From Candidatus Scatomorpha stercoravium (GTDB lineage Bacteria > Bacillota > Clostridia > Oscillospirales > Oscillospiraceae): DNA of 6,964 bases. The notes under the pieces are model-generated. The model saw only the letters and a program-made list of their open reading frames with translations. It had not been told where the DNA came from and made no database searches. The stretch lies in the NCBI GenBank assembly GCA_018716005.1, contig DVKN01000172.1, positions 1-6,964 on the forward strand. Direction: 5' to 3'. Of the stretch, positions 1-6,533 are shown one piece after another. Position numbers and translations under genes: made by a program. How positions within the stretch are numbered: the stretch's first letter is position 1; every line of letters starts with the position of its first letter.

Positions 1-846
1 CTCAGTGCCGGACAGGAGCTCTTCGGCCCTGTTGCGCATTATGCGCGAGCGCACGAGCTCGCCGAGCGCCGGGTGATAGGCCCCGCCGGCGGCGTCGCCG
101 CCCGACAGATCCTCGGTCGGGTTGAGGCCCATGCGGATTATCGGGATACCGGCGGCCTCAAAAATGGGCACGATCCTCGCGCAGACGCGCACGGCGTCCT
201 CCACGGTGTGCTCCTTATAGCGCCCGGCCTTCCAGAGGTCATAGAGCGCCGTATCGCGCACGATTACCGTCGGGTATATCCTCACGCCGTCGGGCCCAAG
301 GGCCGCTATCTCCCGCGCGGAGGCCAGGTCGGATTCGTCGTCCGAGCCGGGCAGGCCGGTCATCATCTGCAAAATGAGCCTGAAGCCCGCCGCCTTGACC
401 ATTTTGGACGCCTCGCGGACGTCCTCCGCCGTGTGCCCGCGCCCCGAGAGGGCGAGGACGCGCTCGGACATGCTCTGCGCGCCGAGCTCGACGGTCTCCA
501 CGCCATAGCGCTTCAAGCGCGCGAGCACCGCGCCGTCTATGGCGTCTGGGCGCGTCGAGAGGCGGATGGAGGCTATGTCCCCCCGCTCGAGATACGGCCG
601 CGCGGCGGCGAGCAGCGCCTCCTGCTCATGAGCCGGGATGGCGGTGAAGCTGCCGCCGTAAAAGGCGAGCTGCCGCCTTGTCCCCGGCGGGGTCAGCGAA
701 AGCGCGCGCTCTATCGCCGAGGCGGCGTCCTCCGGCTTCGCCGGCGTCAATGAGCCGGATATGCGCCGCTGGTTGCAGAAGACGCAGTCGTTCGGGCAGC
801 CGAGATGCGGCACGAAGACGGGGATTATGCTCTCCCGGGCGCTCAT
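1..846 (-). CDS. Radical SAM protein of the Elp3-related bacterial type (3' end outside window)
   Basis: The frame starts at ATG 846-844, overlaps the rnc stop as ATGA, and stays open for 282 codons to the window edge. Near the N-terminus CPNDCVFC gives C17, C21 and C24, the CX3CX2C motif that holds the 4Fe-4S cluster and reductively cleaves S-adenosylmethionine. FYGGSF (62-67), STRPD (97-101), ELGAQSM (120-126), GRGHT (135-139), QMMTGLPG (160-167), RIYP (189-192) and IRMGL (237-241) are strand and SAM-contact motifs of this subfamily. GGAYHPALGELVRSR near residues 254-268 lies in the C-terminal accessory region. Relatives sit between rnc and smc in many Clostridia and are often labelled Elp3-like. 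No acetyltransferase domain is seen in the visible part; relatives are commonly about 350 residues, leaving little room for one. The reaction and substrate are unknown to me. No clear Shine-Dalgarno site precedes the ATG. Confidence 0.88.
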   Translation of the reverse strand, partial: MSARESIIPVFVPHLGCPNDCVFCNQRRISGSLTPAKPEDAASAIERALSLTPPGTRRQLAFYGGSFTAIPAHEQEALLAAARPYLERGDIASIRLSTRPDAIDGAVLARLKRYGVETVELGAQSMSERVLALSGRGHTAEDVREASKMVKAAGFRLILQMMTGLPGSDDESDLASAREIAALGPDGVRIYPTVIVRDTALYDLWKAGRYKEHTVEDAVRVCARIVPIFEAAGIPIIRMGLNPTEDLSGGDAAGGAYHPALGELVRSRIMRNRAEELLSGTE

Positions 847-1517
847 CTGCGCAGCGCGGCGAGGGCCGCGCGGGCGGCGGCCTGCTCGGCCTCCTTCTTG
901 GTGCGGCCGGAGCCGGTGCCCACGCTCTCGCCGTTGAGCAGCACGCGGGTCGTAAAGGTCTTGTCGTGGTCGGGGCCGCTCTCGCCCACGAGCTCGTAGC
1001 TGAGGGTGCTGCCGCTCTTCTTCTGTATCAGCTCCTGCAGGTCGGTCTTCGCGTCGCCGAAGGGTATGTACTCGCCGTTGAGCTCGGGGAGTATGTACCG
1101 CTCGATGAAGCCGCGCGCGACGTCCATGCCGCCGTCGAGGTACATGGCGGCGATAAGCGCCTCGGTGGCGTCGGCGAGGATGCTCGTGCGGGTGCGCCCG
1201 CCGGTGTGCTCCTCGCCCTTGCCGAGGCGGATATGCGCGCCGAGGCCTATCTCGCCGGCCACGCGGTGCAGGCTCTCCTCGCAGACGAGCTGGGCCCTCA
1301 TGCGCGTGAGCCGCCCCTCGGGCAGGTCGGGGAAGCGCCTGTAGAGCGCCTCAGCCACGACCATGCCGAGCACGCTGTCGCCGAGGAACTCGAGCCGCTC
1401 GTTGCTCTCGCAGCTGCGGCCGCGGTTCTCGTTGGCGTAGGAGCTGTGCGTGAGCGCGTTCACCAGGAGCGCGCGGCTGCGGAAGCTGTATCCTATTTTC
1501 TCTTCTATGGCCTGCAT
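843..1517 (-). CDS. rnc: Ribonuclease III
   Basis: RNase III cuts double-stranded RNA and processes rRNA precursors, some mRNAs and antisense duplexes. The 224-residue product has the signature NERLEFLGD at residues 39-47. The catalytic acidic residues expected from the E. coli enzyme are all present: E40, E43, D47, D116 and E119 (the last two in ILADATEALIAA). A double-stranded RNA-binding domain fills about residues 156-224, with KTDLQELIQKK at its start and the Lys-containing end GRTKKEAEQAAARAAL. Length is typical. The ATG is fixed by the TGATG overlap with acpP. I see no well-placed Shine-Dalgarno site; a GGAG lies 17 bases upstream, too far to be usual, so translation may depend on coupling to acpP. 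The TGA stop lies within the ATGA start of the next gene. Confidence 0.98.
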   Translation of the reverse strand: MQAIEEKIGYSFRSRALLVNALTHSSYANENRGRSCESNERLEFLGDSVLGMVVAEALYRRFPDLPEGRLTRMRAQLVCEESLHRVAGEIGLGAHIRLGKGEEHTGGRTRTSILADATEALIAAMYLDGGMDVARGFIERYILPELNGEYIPFGDAKTDLQELIQKKSGSTLSYELVGESGPDHDKTFTTRVLLNGESVGTGSGRTKKEAEQAAARAALAALRR

Positions 1518-1753
1518 CAGTTGGCCGAGGCTTTCTCCACGTAGTCGACGAGGTCGCCGAGGGTGCTTATCTTCTTGAGGTCGTCCTCGCTGATTTCCCT
1601 GAGCTCGAAGAGCTCCTCTATGGTCATGCTCAGCTCGACGACGTCGAGGCTGTCGGCGTTGAGGTCTTCCGTGAAGCTGGTCTCACGGCTGAGCGTCTCG
1701 GGGTCGACGACGAACTGCTTGGCGACGAGGCCGCGGATTTTCTCGAAAATCAT
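1517..1753 (-). CDS. acpP: Acyl carrier protein
   Basis: This 78-residue acidic protein carries growing acyl chains on a 4'-phosphopantetheine arm during fatty acid synthesis and donates them to PlsX, encoded just upstream. The attachment site is S35 in LNADSLDVVEL, the classic DSL motif at the start of helix II. Length and the final helix (LGDLVDYVEKA) are normal for the family. The stretch after helix II differs from the textbook pattern: where E. coli AcpP has EEEFDTEIPDEEAEKI, this protein has EELFELREISEDDLKKI, with one extra residue, an Arg and no Pro. The start follows a good ribosome-binding site and overlaps plsX by 4 bases (ATGA). The stop shares one base with the rnc start (TGATG). 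The plsX-acpP-rnc context supports the primary fatty-acid ACP rather than a polyketide or peptide carrier. Confidence 0.95.
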   Translation of the reverse strand: MIFEKIRGLVAKQFVVDPETLSRETSFTEDLNADSLDVVELSMTIEELFELREISEDDLKKISTLGDLVDYVEKASAN

Positions 1754-2781
1754 TTTTGTTCCTCCATTCCCGCAAGCTCCTCGGGGGAGATGCGCATATG
1801 CTCTATGTTTTTCTCTATCTCTTCAATAACGCCCGCGCGAGAGAAGTTCACGGCCTGGCGTATTGCGCTGAATATGGCCTCCTCGTTCGAGGAGCCGTGG
1901 GCCTTGACGACCGGCTTCGAGATGCCTAAGAGGGCCGTGCCGCCGACCTTGTTGACGTCGAGGCCGTCCTTCATGGCCATGAAGTCCTTCTTGAGGGCGA
2001 GGGCGGCGAGCTTGTTCTTCGTCGAGCCGTAGAACACGTTCTTGAGCTGGCCGAGGGCGAACTTTATCATGCCCTCGCTGGCTTTCAGGAATACGTTGCC
2101 CGTGAAGCCGTCGGTGACGACGACGTCCACGCCGCCGGCCATGACGTCCGTGCCCTCGACGTTGCCGATGAAGTTTATCTTGCCCTCCGAGGCCGCCTTC
2201 TCGAGCAGCTTAAAGGCCTGCTTGCCGAGGGGCGAGCCCTTCGTGGGCTCGGTGCCGTTGCTGAGGAGGCCGACCCTCGGGCGTGGGCAGCCCATTATCT
2301 TGTCGGCGTAGAAGCTGCCCATGTAGGCGAACTGCAGGAGGTACTCGGGGGTGCACTCCACGTTCGCTCCGCAGTCTATGAGCATGACGCCCCGCGCGCC
2401 GTTCGGCAGCACAGGCGCGAGCGCCGCGCGGCGTATGCCGGGTATGCGCTTCGTCGTGAGCGTCGCGCCGGTCAGCAGCGCGCCGGTGCTCCCGGCGGAC
2501 ACGACCGCGTCGCCCTCGCCGTCGCGCAGCATCCTGAGCGCCACGGCCATGCTCGAGTCCTTCTTGCGGCGGGTGGCCGTGCTCGGGTCGTCCTCCATGG
2601 TGACGATCTCGCGGGCGTCGACGACGCAGACGCCGCTCTCGCCGCCCAGGAGCGGCTCTATGGCCTCCTTCTGGCCGATGAGGGTGACGTCCACCCCGAG
2701 CTCCTTAACGGCTCTGAGAGCGCCCAGGACGGGCGCCTGGGGCGCTCTGTCGCCGCCCATGGCGTCAATAAGTATCCTCAC
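1750..2781 (-). CDS. plsX: Phosphate acyltransferase PlsX (acyl-ACP:phosphate), GTG start
   Basis: PlsX converts acyl-ACP and phosphate to acyl-phosphate, which PlsY then uses to acylate glycerol-3-phosphate at the membrane. The 343-residue product has the N-terminal hallmark IDAMGGDRAP (residues 5-14), the segment VSAGSTGALL (94-103), LAPVLPNG (121-128), IDCGANVEC (135-143), LLSNGTEPTKGS (172-183) and TDGFTGNVFLK (223-233). In many relatives the second of these reads SAGNTGAL, so S98 replaces a common Asn; this may be ordinary lineage variation. The start is GTG at 2781, supported by an excellent ribosome-binding site and a 4-base GTGA overlap with trmFO. The end overlaps the acpP start as ATGA. 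Placement immediately before acpP, whose product carries its acyl substrate, is widely conserved. No FapR-type regulator or fab gene is present in the window. Confidence 0.97.
   Translation of the reverse strand: MRILIDAMGGDRAPQAPVLGALRAVKELGVDVTLIGQKEAIEPLLGGESGVCVVDAREIVTMEDDPSTATRRKKDSSMAVALRMLRDGEGDAVVSAGSTGALLTGATLTTKRIPGIRRAALAPVLPNGARGVMLIDCGANVECTPEYLLQFAYMGSFYADKIMGCPRPRVGLLSNGTEPTKGSPLGKQAFKLLEKAASEGKINFIGNVEGTDVMAGGVDVVVTDGFTGNVFLKASEGMIKFALGQLKNVFYGSTKNKLAALALKKDFMAMKDGLDVNKVGGTALLGISKPVVKAHGSSNEEAIFSAIRQAVNFSRAGVIEEIEKNIEHMRISPEELAGMEEQK
1761..1765 (-). promoter_or_regulatory. Ribosome-binding site of acpP inside the end of plsX
   Basis: The minus strand reads GGAGG followed by 7 bases (AACAAAA) and the ATG at 1753. 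The site overlaps the last codons of plsX. Clear spacing supports this start for acpP and independent strong initiation of a protein normally needed in large amounts. Confidence 0.75.
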
Positions 2782-4094
2782 AGGGACAGTACCTCCTTTT
2801 TCTCTTTGAGCCCGGCTATTATCCCGAGCGAGCGCCGGGATATCTCCGCGTTCTTGTTGCGCTTGCCCTTGACGCGGTAGCCGAGGGGAGTAATTATTCC
2901 GAAGTTGATGTTCATGGGCTGGAAATCGCCCACGCTGCCGCCGGAGACGTAGAGCGCGAGCGCGCCCACGGCGGTCTCCGCCGGGAATTCGACGCTCTCT
3001 AGGCCGAGGACGCGCGCCGCGGTCTCAATCCCGACGAGCAGGCCGCTCGCCGCGCTCTCGACATAGCCCTCCACGCCGGTCATCTGCCCGGCGAAGCTTA
3101 TGCGCGGCTCGCTCCTGAGCCGGTAGAAGCGGTCAAGGAGCCGCGGGGAGTCGAGATAGGTGTTGCGGTGCATGACGCCGTAGCGCACGAAATCCGCGTT
3201 CCTGAGCGCGGGTATCATCGAGAAGACGCGCTTCTGCTCTCCCCAGGTGAGGTGCGTCTGGAAGCCGACGAGGTTGTAGAGCGTGCCGTCGGCGTTGTCC
3301 TGCCGGAGCTGCACGACGGCGTAGTCCTCAGCGCCGGTGTGCGGGTTCACGAGCCCGACGGGCTTCATCGGCCCGTACCTGAGCGTGTCCTCCCCGCGCC
3401 GCGCCATGACCTCGACGGGCATGCAGCCCTCGAAGACCGCGCCGTCGTCAAAGCCGTGGACGGGGGCCTCCTTCGCTCCGCGCAGCTCGCGGACGAAGCC
3501 GGCGTACTCCTCCGCCGTCATGGGGCAGTTAACATAATCCGCCGTGCCCTTGCCGTAGCGGCTGGCGCGGTAGGCCGTAGTCATATCAACGCTCTCGAGC
3601 GTGACGATGGGCGCGACGGCGTCGTAGAAGTGGAGGTCGAACTCGGGGCAGAGCGCGCGGATGCGCTCGGCCATGGCGTCGCTGGTGAGCGGGCCGGTGG
3701 CAATCACGACCTCGCCGTCGGGGATGTCCGCGGCCTCGGCGCGGACTATTTCGATATTGGGCTCGCTCCCGAGCTTTTCGGTTATATACCTCGCGAAGCC
3801 CTCGCGGTCGACGGCGAGCGCGCCGCCCGCGGCGACGCGGTTCGCCTCCGCGCTCTCCATGATGAGGGAGCCGAGCTGCCGCATCTCCTCCTTGAGGAGG
3901 CCGACGGCGTTCGTGAGGTCGTCGCCGCGCAGGGAATTCGAGCAGACGAGCTCGGCGAAATACTCGCTCTTGTGCGCGGGGGTGTATTTATGCGGCTTCA
4001 TCTCGACGAGGCGCACCCGGACGCCGCGCCGGGCGAGCTGCCAGGCGCATTCGCTGCCGGCGAGGCCCGCGCCGATTACGGTGACGGTCTCCAT
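2778..4094 (-). CDS. trmFO: Methylenetetrahydrofolate-tRNA-(uracil-5-)-methyltransferase TrmFO
   Basis: This 438-residue flavoprotein makes 5-methyluridine at position 54 of the tRNA T-loop, using 5,10-methylenetetrahydrofolate as carbon donor and FAD/NAD(P)H for reduction. The N-terminal FAD-binding motif is GAGLAGSE at residues 8-15 with an acidic residue (E31) after the second strand. The family segment VCSNSLRGD places C51, and FEGCMPVEVMARRG places C224. These correspond to the two functional cysteines described in the Bacillus subtilis enzyme (C53 and C226). GQMTGVEGYVESAASG at 336-351 and NINFGIITP at 395-403 are further hallmarks of this family (formerly Gid). Length is normal. The start overlaps the topA stop by one base, and its TGA stop sits inside the plsX start (GTGA). 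Location right after topA is the standard Bacillota order, which supports TrmFO over the related GidA/MnmG. Confidence 0.97.
   Translation of the reverse strand: METVTVIGAGLAGSECAWQLARRGVRVRLVEMKPHKYTPAHKSEYFAELVCSNSLRGDDLTNAVGLLKEEMRQLGSLIMESAEANRVAAGGALAVDREGFARYITEKLGSEPNIEIVRAEAADIPDGEVVIATGPLTSDAMAERIRALCPEFDLHFYDAVAPIVTLESVDMTTAYRASRYGKGTADYVNCPMTAEEYAGFVRELRGAKEAPVHGFDDGAVFEGCMPVEVMARRGEDTLRYGPMKPVGLVNPHTGAEDYAVVQLRQDNADGTLYNLVGFQTHLTWGEQKRVFSMIPALRNADFVRYGVMHRNTYLDSPRLLDRFYRLRSEPRISFAGQMTGVEGYVESAASGLLVGIETAARVLGLESVEFPAETAVGALALYVSGGSVGDFQPMNINFGIITPLGYRVKGKRNKNAEISRRSLGIIAGLKEKKEVLSL
2791..2798 (-). promoter_or_regulatory. Strong ribosome-binding site that fixes the GTG start of plsX
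   Basis: The minus strand reads AAGGAGGT, a near-perfect match to the 3' end of bacterial 16S rRNA, 9 bases before the GTG at 2781. It is the strongest such site in the window. It lies inside the trmFO coding end and makes the GTG start convincing despite the lack of an ATG. Confidence 0.8.
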
Positions 4095-6520
4095 TATTCC
4101 GCCTCCCCCGCGGCCTTCTTGGCCGTCTTGCGGGCTGCGGGCTTCTTGGCCGCGGCGGTCTTCTTGGCGGAGGCCGTTTTGCCGGACGCGGCGGTCTTTT
4201 TGGCGGACGCGGGCTTCTTGGCGCTCGCGGTTTTGCCGGACGCGGCCGTCTTCTTGGCGGACGCGGCCTTTTTGGCCGGGGCCTTCTTCGCGGCGGGCTT
4301 TTTGGCCGCGGGCTTCTCCTCCTCCGTCTCCGCCGCGGCGGGCTCGCCGTCCGCGTCCGCGGCGCTCTTGCGGGGCTTATAGCCGCGCTGCTCTGGCGGG
4401 AGGTAGGCGGGGCACTCGGGGTTTATGCAGAAGGGCTTCGAGCGGCCGCGGCCGGAGCGCTTGAAGAGCGTCTTGCCGCACTCGGGGCAGTTGTCCTTCG
4501 TGGGGACGTCCCAGGTCATGAAGCCGACAATCTCGCGCCCGTCCGCGCCGGTGCCGCGCCAGGGGCAGTCCTTGCCGCGCTCGCAGGCGTAATAGGCGTA
4601 GCCGTTGCGGCTGGTGCGCTTTAGGAGCCGGCCGCCGCAGGCCGGGCACTTGCCGGGCATCTCGACGACTATGGGCATCGTAAAGGTGCACTCGGGATAG
4701 CCCGGGCAGGCGAGGAAGCGGCCGAAGCGGCCGGATTTGAAGACGAGCTTCCTGCCGCAGTTGGGGCAAATCTCGTCGGACTCCTCGTCGGGGACCTTTA
4801 TGCGCTGGCCCTCCATGGCGCTCTCGGCGTCCTTCATTTCCTTTTCAAAGCCGCCGTAGAAGTCCGCGAGGTAGCTCTTCCAGTCCTTGGCGCCCTTCTC
4901 TATCTCGTCGAGGCCGTCCTCCATGCGGGCGGTGAACTTGAGGTCGACGATGTCCGGGAAGCGCTCCTCCATGAGCCCCGTGACCACCTCGCCGAGCGAG
5001 GTCGGGCGCAGGTAGCGGCCCTCCTTGACCACGTACTCGTGACTGAGTATGGTCGTGATGGTCGGCGCGTAGGTGCTCGGGCGGCCTATGCCCTTCTCCT
5101 CCATGGCGCGTATGAGCGTCGCCTCGGTGTAGCGGCTGGGCGGCTGGGTGAAGCGCTGCTCCTTCGCGAGCTTTACGCACTCGGCGCTCTCGCCCTCGGC
5201 GAGGTTCGGGATGCGCTTAACTGGGGCCTCGGCGTCCTCCTCCTTCGCGTCGTCGTAGACGGCGGTGTAGCCCGGGAAGACGAGCTCCGAATAGCTCGCG
5301 CGGAAGCTGTGCCCGGCGCAGCTCGTCTCCACCGTGACGTTGTCATAGACGGCGTTCGCCATCTGCGAGGCGGTGAAGCGGCCCCAGATGAGCCGGTAGA
5401 GCTGGTACTGCTCGCGGGTGAGGTCGTGCCTCACCTGCTCGGGCGCGAGGGCGACGTTGGTGGGGCGTATGGCCTCGTGCGCGTCCTGGGCGCCGGCGCG
5501 CGCCTTATAGCGGTTCGGGGTTGCGGGGCAGAAGGCCTCGCCGTAGTGGGCGGTGATATAGCTGCGCGCGGCGGCGAGGGCCTCCTCGCTCAGGCGCAGG
5601 GAGTCGGTACGCATATAGGTTATCAGGCCTATCGTGCCCTGGTTCGTGATGTCGACGCCCTCGTAGAGCTGCTGGGCTATGCTCATCGTGCGCCTGGGCG
5701 TCATGCCGAGGCGGCGCGAGGCCTCCTGCTGGAGCGTCGAGGTGATGAAGGGCGGCGAGGGACTGCGCTGCTTCTTGCCGCGCTTGACGGTGTCGACGGT
5801 GAAGGTCCCGTCTTTGCAGTCGGCGATGACGGCGTCGGTCTCGGCCTCGCTCTTGAGCTCGACCTTCTTCCTGCCCTCGCCGTAGTAGCGCGCGGTGAAC
5901 TCGCTGCCGTCGGCGCGGCGGAGCGAGGCGTCGAGCAGCCAGTACTCCTCGGGGACGAAGGCGCGTATCTCCCGCTCGCGGTCGACGACCATGCGCGTCG
6001 CCACGCTCTGCACCCTGCCCGCGGAGAGGCCGCGGCGTATCTTCTTCCACAGCAGCGGGCTGAGCTCGTAGCCGACGATGCGGTCGAGTATGCGCCGGGC
6101 CTGCTGGGCGTCGACGAGGTCGACGTCTATCTCGCGCGGGGCGCGGATGCTCTCGGTGACGACCTTCTTCGTTATCTCGTTGAAGGTGACGCGGCAGGCC
6201 TTGTCGTCGGGGAGCTCGAGGAGCTCCTTCAGGTGCCAGGCTATGGCCTCGCCCTCGCGGTCGGGGTCGGTCGCGAGATAGACCATGCCGGACTCCTTCG
6301 AGCGCTTCCTGAGCTCGGCTATGATGTCCTCCTTGCCCTTGACGGGGATATACTGCGGCTCGAAGCCGTGCTCTATATCCACGCCCATCGTGCTCTTGGG
6401 CAGGTCGCGCAGGTGGCCCATGCTGGCCACGACCTTGAAATCGCTGCCCAGGTATTTCTCGATGGTCCTCGCCTTCGCCGGAGACTCGACTATGACGAGG
6501 GCCGTCTTCGCTTTTGCCAT
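4094..6520 (-). CDS. topA: DNA topoisomerase I (type IA) with three zinc ribbons and a Lys/Ala-rich tail
   Basis: This 808-residue enzyme relaxes negative supercoils by nicking one strand through a tyrosyl-DNA link. The Toprim domain begins with VESPAKA (E12) and carries the metal-binding motif DPDREGE at about residues 85-91. The catalytic tyrosine is Y302 in GLITYMRTDS. LSAGRVQSVATR at 165-176 and KGIGRPSTYA at 476-485 are further family signatures. Three C-terminal zinc ribbons follow, with cysteines at 585/588/605/611, 625/628/646/652 and 678/681/698/703. After about residue 715 comes a low-complexity tail of some 90 residues made mainly of Ala, Lys, Ser, Thr and Pro, ending in GEAE. Similar basic tails are known in actinobacterial TopA, where they aid DNA binding and processivity; the same role here is inference. 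The ATG follows a good ribosome-binding site, and the TAA stop shares one base with the trmFO start (TAATG). Confidence 0.98.
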   Translation of the reverse strand: MAKAKTALVIVESPAKARTIEKYLGSDFKVVASMGHLRDLPKSTMGVDIEHGFEPQYIPVKGKEDIIAELRKRSKESGMVYLATDPDREGEAIAWHLKELLELPDDKACRVTFNEITKKVVTESIRAPREIDVDLVDAQQARRILDRIVGYELSPLLWKKIRRGLSAGRVQSVATRMVVDREREIRAFVPEEYWLLDASLRRADGSEFTARYYGEGRKKVELKSEAETDAVIADCKDGTFTVDTVKRGKKQRSPSPPFITSTLQQEASRRLGMTPRRTMSIAQQLYEGVDITNQGTIGLITYMRTDSLRLSEEALAAARSYITAHYGEAFCPATPNRYKARAGAQDAHEAIRPTNVALAPEQVRHDLTREQYQLYRLIWGRFTASQMANAVYDNVTVETSCAGHSFRASYSELVFPGYTAVYDDAKEEDAEAPVKRIPNLAEGESAECVKLAKEQRFTQPPSRYTEATLIRAMEEKGIGRPSTYAPTITTILSHEYVVKEGRYLRPTSLGEVVTGLMEERFPDIVDLKFTARMEDGLDEIEKGAKDWKSYLADFYGGFEKEMKDAESAMEGQRIKVPDEESDEICPNCGRKLVFKSGRFGRFLACPGYPECTFTMPIVVEMPGKCPACGGRLLKRTSRNGYAYYACERGKDCPWRGTGADGREIVGFMTWDVPTKDNCPECGKTLFKRSGRGRSKPFCINPECPAYLPPEQRGYKPRKSAADADGEPAAAETEEEKPAAKKPAAKKAPAKKAASAKKTAASGKTASAKKPASAKKTAASGKTASAKKTAAAKKPAARKTAKKAAGEAE
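4102..4109 (-). promoter_or_regulatory. Ribosome-binding site of trmFO inside the end of topA
   Basis: The minus strand reads GGGGGAGG, 7 bases before the trmFO ATG at 4094. It lies in the final codons of topA (encoding Gly-Glu-Ala near the C-terminus). It supports this ATG and re-initiation at the TAATG junction. Confidence 0.65.
4157..4264 (-). repeat. Two-copy 54-bp tandem repeat within the topA tail
   Basis: Two adjacent 54-base units, 4211-4264 and 4157-4210, match at 47 of 54 positions by direct comparison. They encode 18-residue units, TopA residues 753-770 and 771-788, identical except for the last residue (Pro or Thr). The unit reads ASAKKTAASGKTASAKK plus that final residue. Shorter Ala-Lys-Lys motifs flank both units. 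Being a multiple of three, loss or gain of a unit would keep the frame. Confidence 0.9.
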
Positions 6521-6527
6521 TAAAAAG

Positions 6528-6533
6528 TCCTCA
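6528..6533 (-). promoter_or_regulatory. Ribosome-binding site of topA, overlapping the dprA stop
   Basis: On the minus strand the bases read TGAGGA, 7 bases before the topA ATG at 6520. The TGA of this motif is the dprA stop codon, so ribosomes finishing dprA end on the topA Shine-Dalgarno site. This supports the ATG at 6520 as the start. Confidence 0.7.

Noticed and set aside
678..1544. A 288-codon plus-strand open frame opposite rnc, and a similar frame at 73-753 opposite the radical SAM gene.
   Set aside because: Both lie antisense to genes with intact catalytic motifs and show no recognisable domain or ribosome-binding site.
4097..4375. The low-complexity TopA tail as a possible frameshift artefact.
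   Set aside because: The frame runs unbroken from the third zinc ribbon, the repeat unit is a multiple of three, and the stop falls exactly at the trmFO start with a ribosome-binding site in the last codons.
3168..4382. A 404-codon plus-strand open frame opposite trmFO and the topA tail, with a repetitive Ala/Phe/Leu-rich end resembling membrane repeats.
   Set aside because: The repetitive end is simply the antisense reading of the TopA Lys/Ala tail repeat, and the rest mirrors trmFO.
4377..4769. Minus-strand open frames overlapping topA in another frame (4377-4769, 4845-5180, 5505-6050).
   Set aside because: They are Arg/Pro/Leu-rich out-of-frame readings of topA, and the topA frame is continuous through the same region, so no frameshift is implied.
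5039..6523. A 494-codon open frame on the plus strand opposite topA.
   Set aside because: It is antisense to a fully recognisable topoisomerase, its product is Leu/Gly/Ala/Val/Arg-rich low-complexity sequence with no family motif, and long antisense frames are expected in GC-rich coding DNA.
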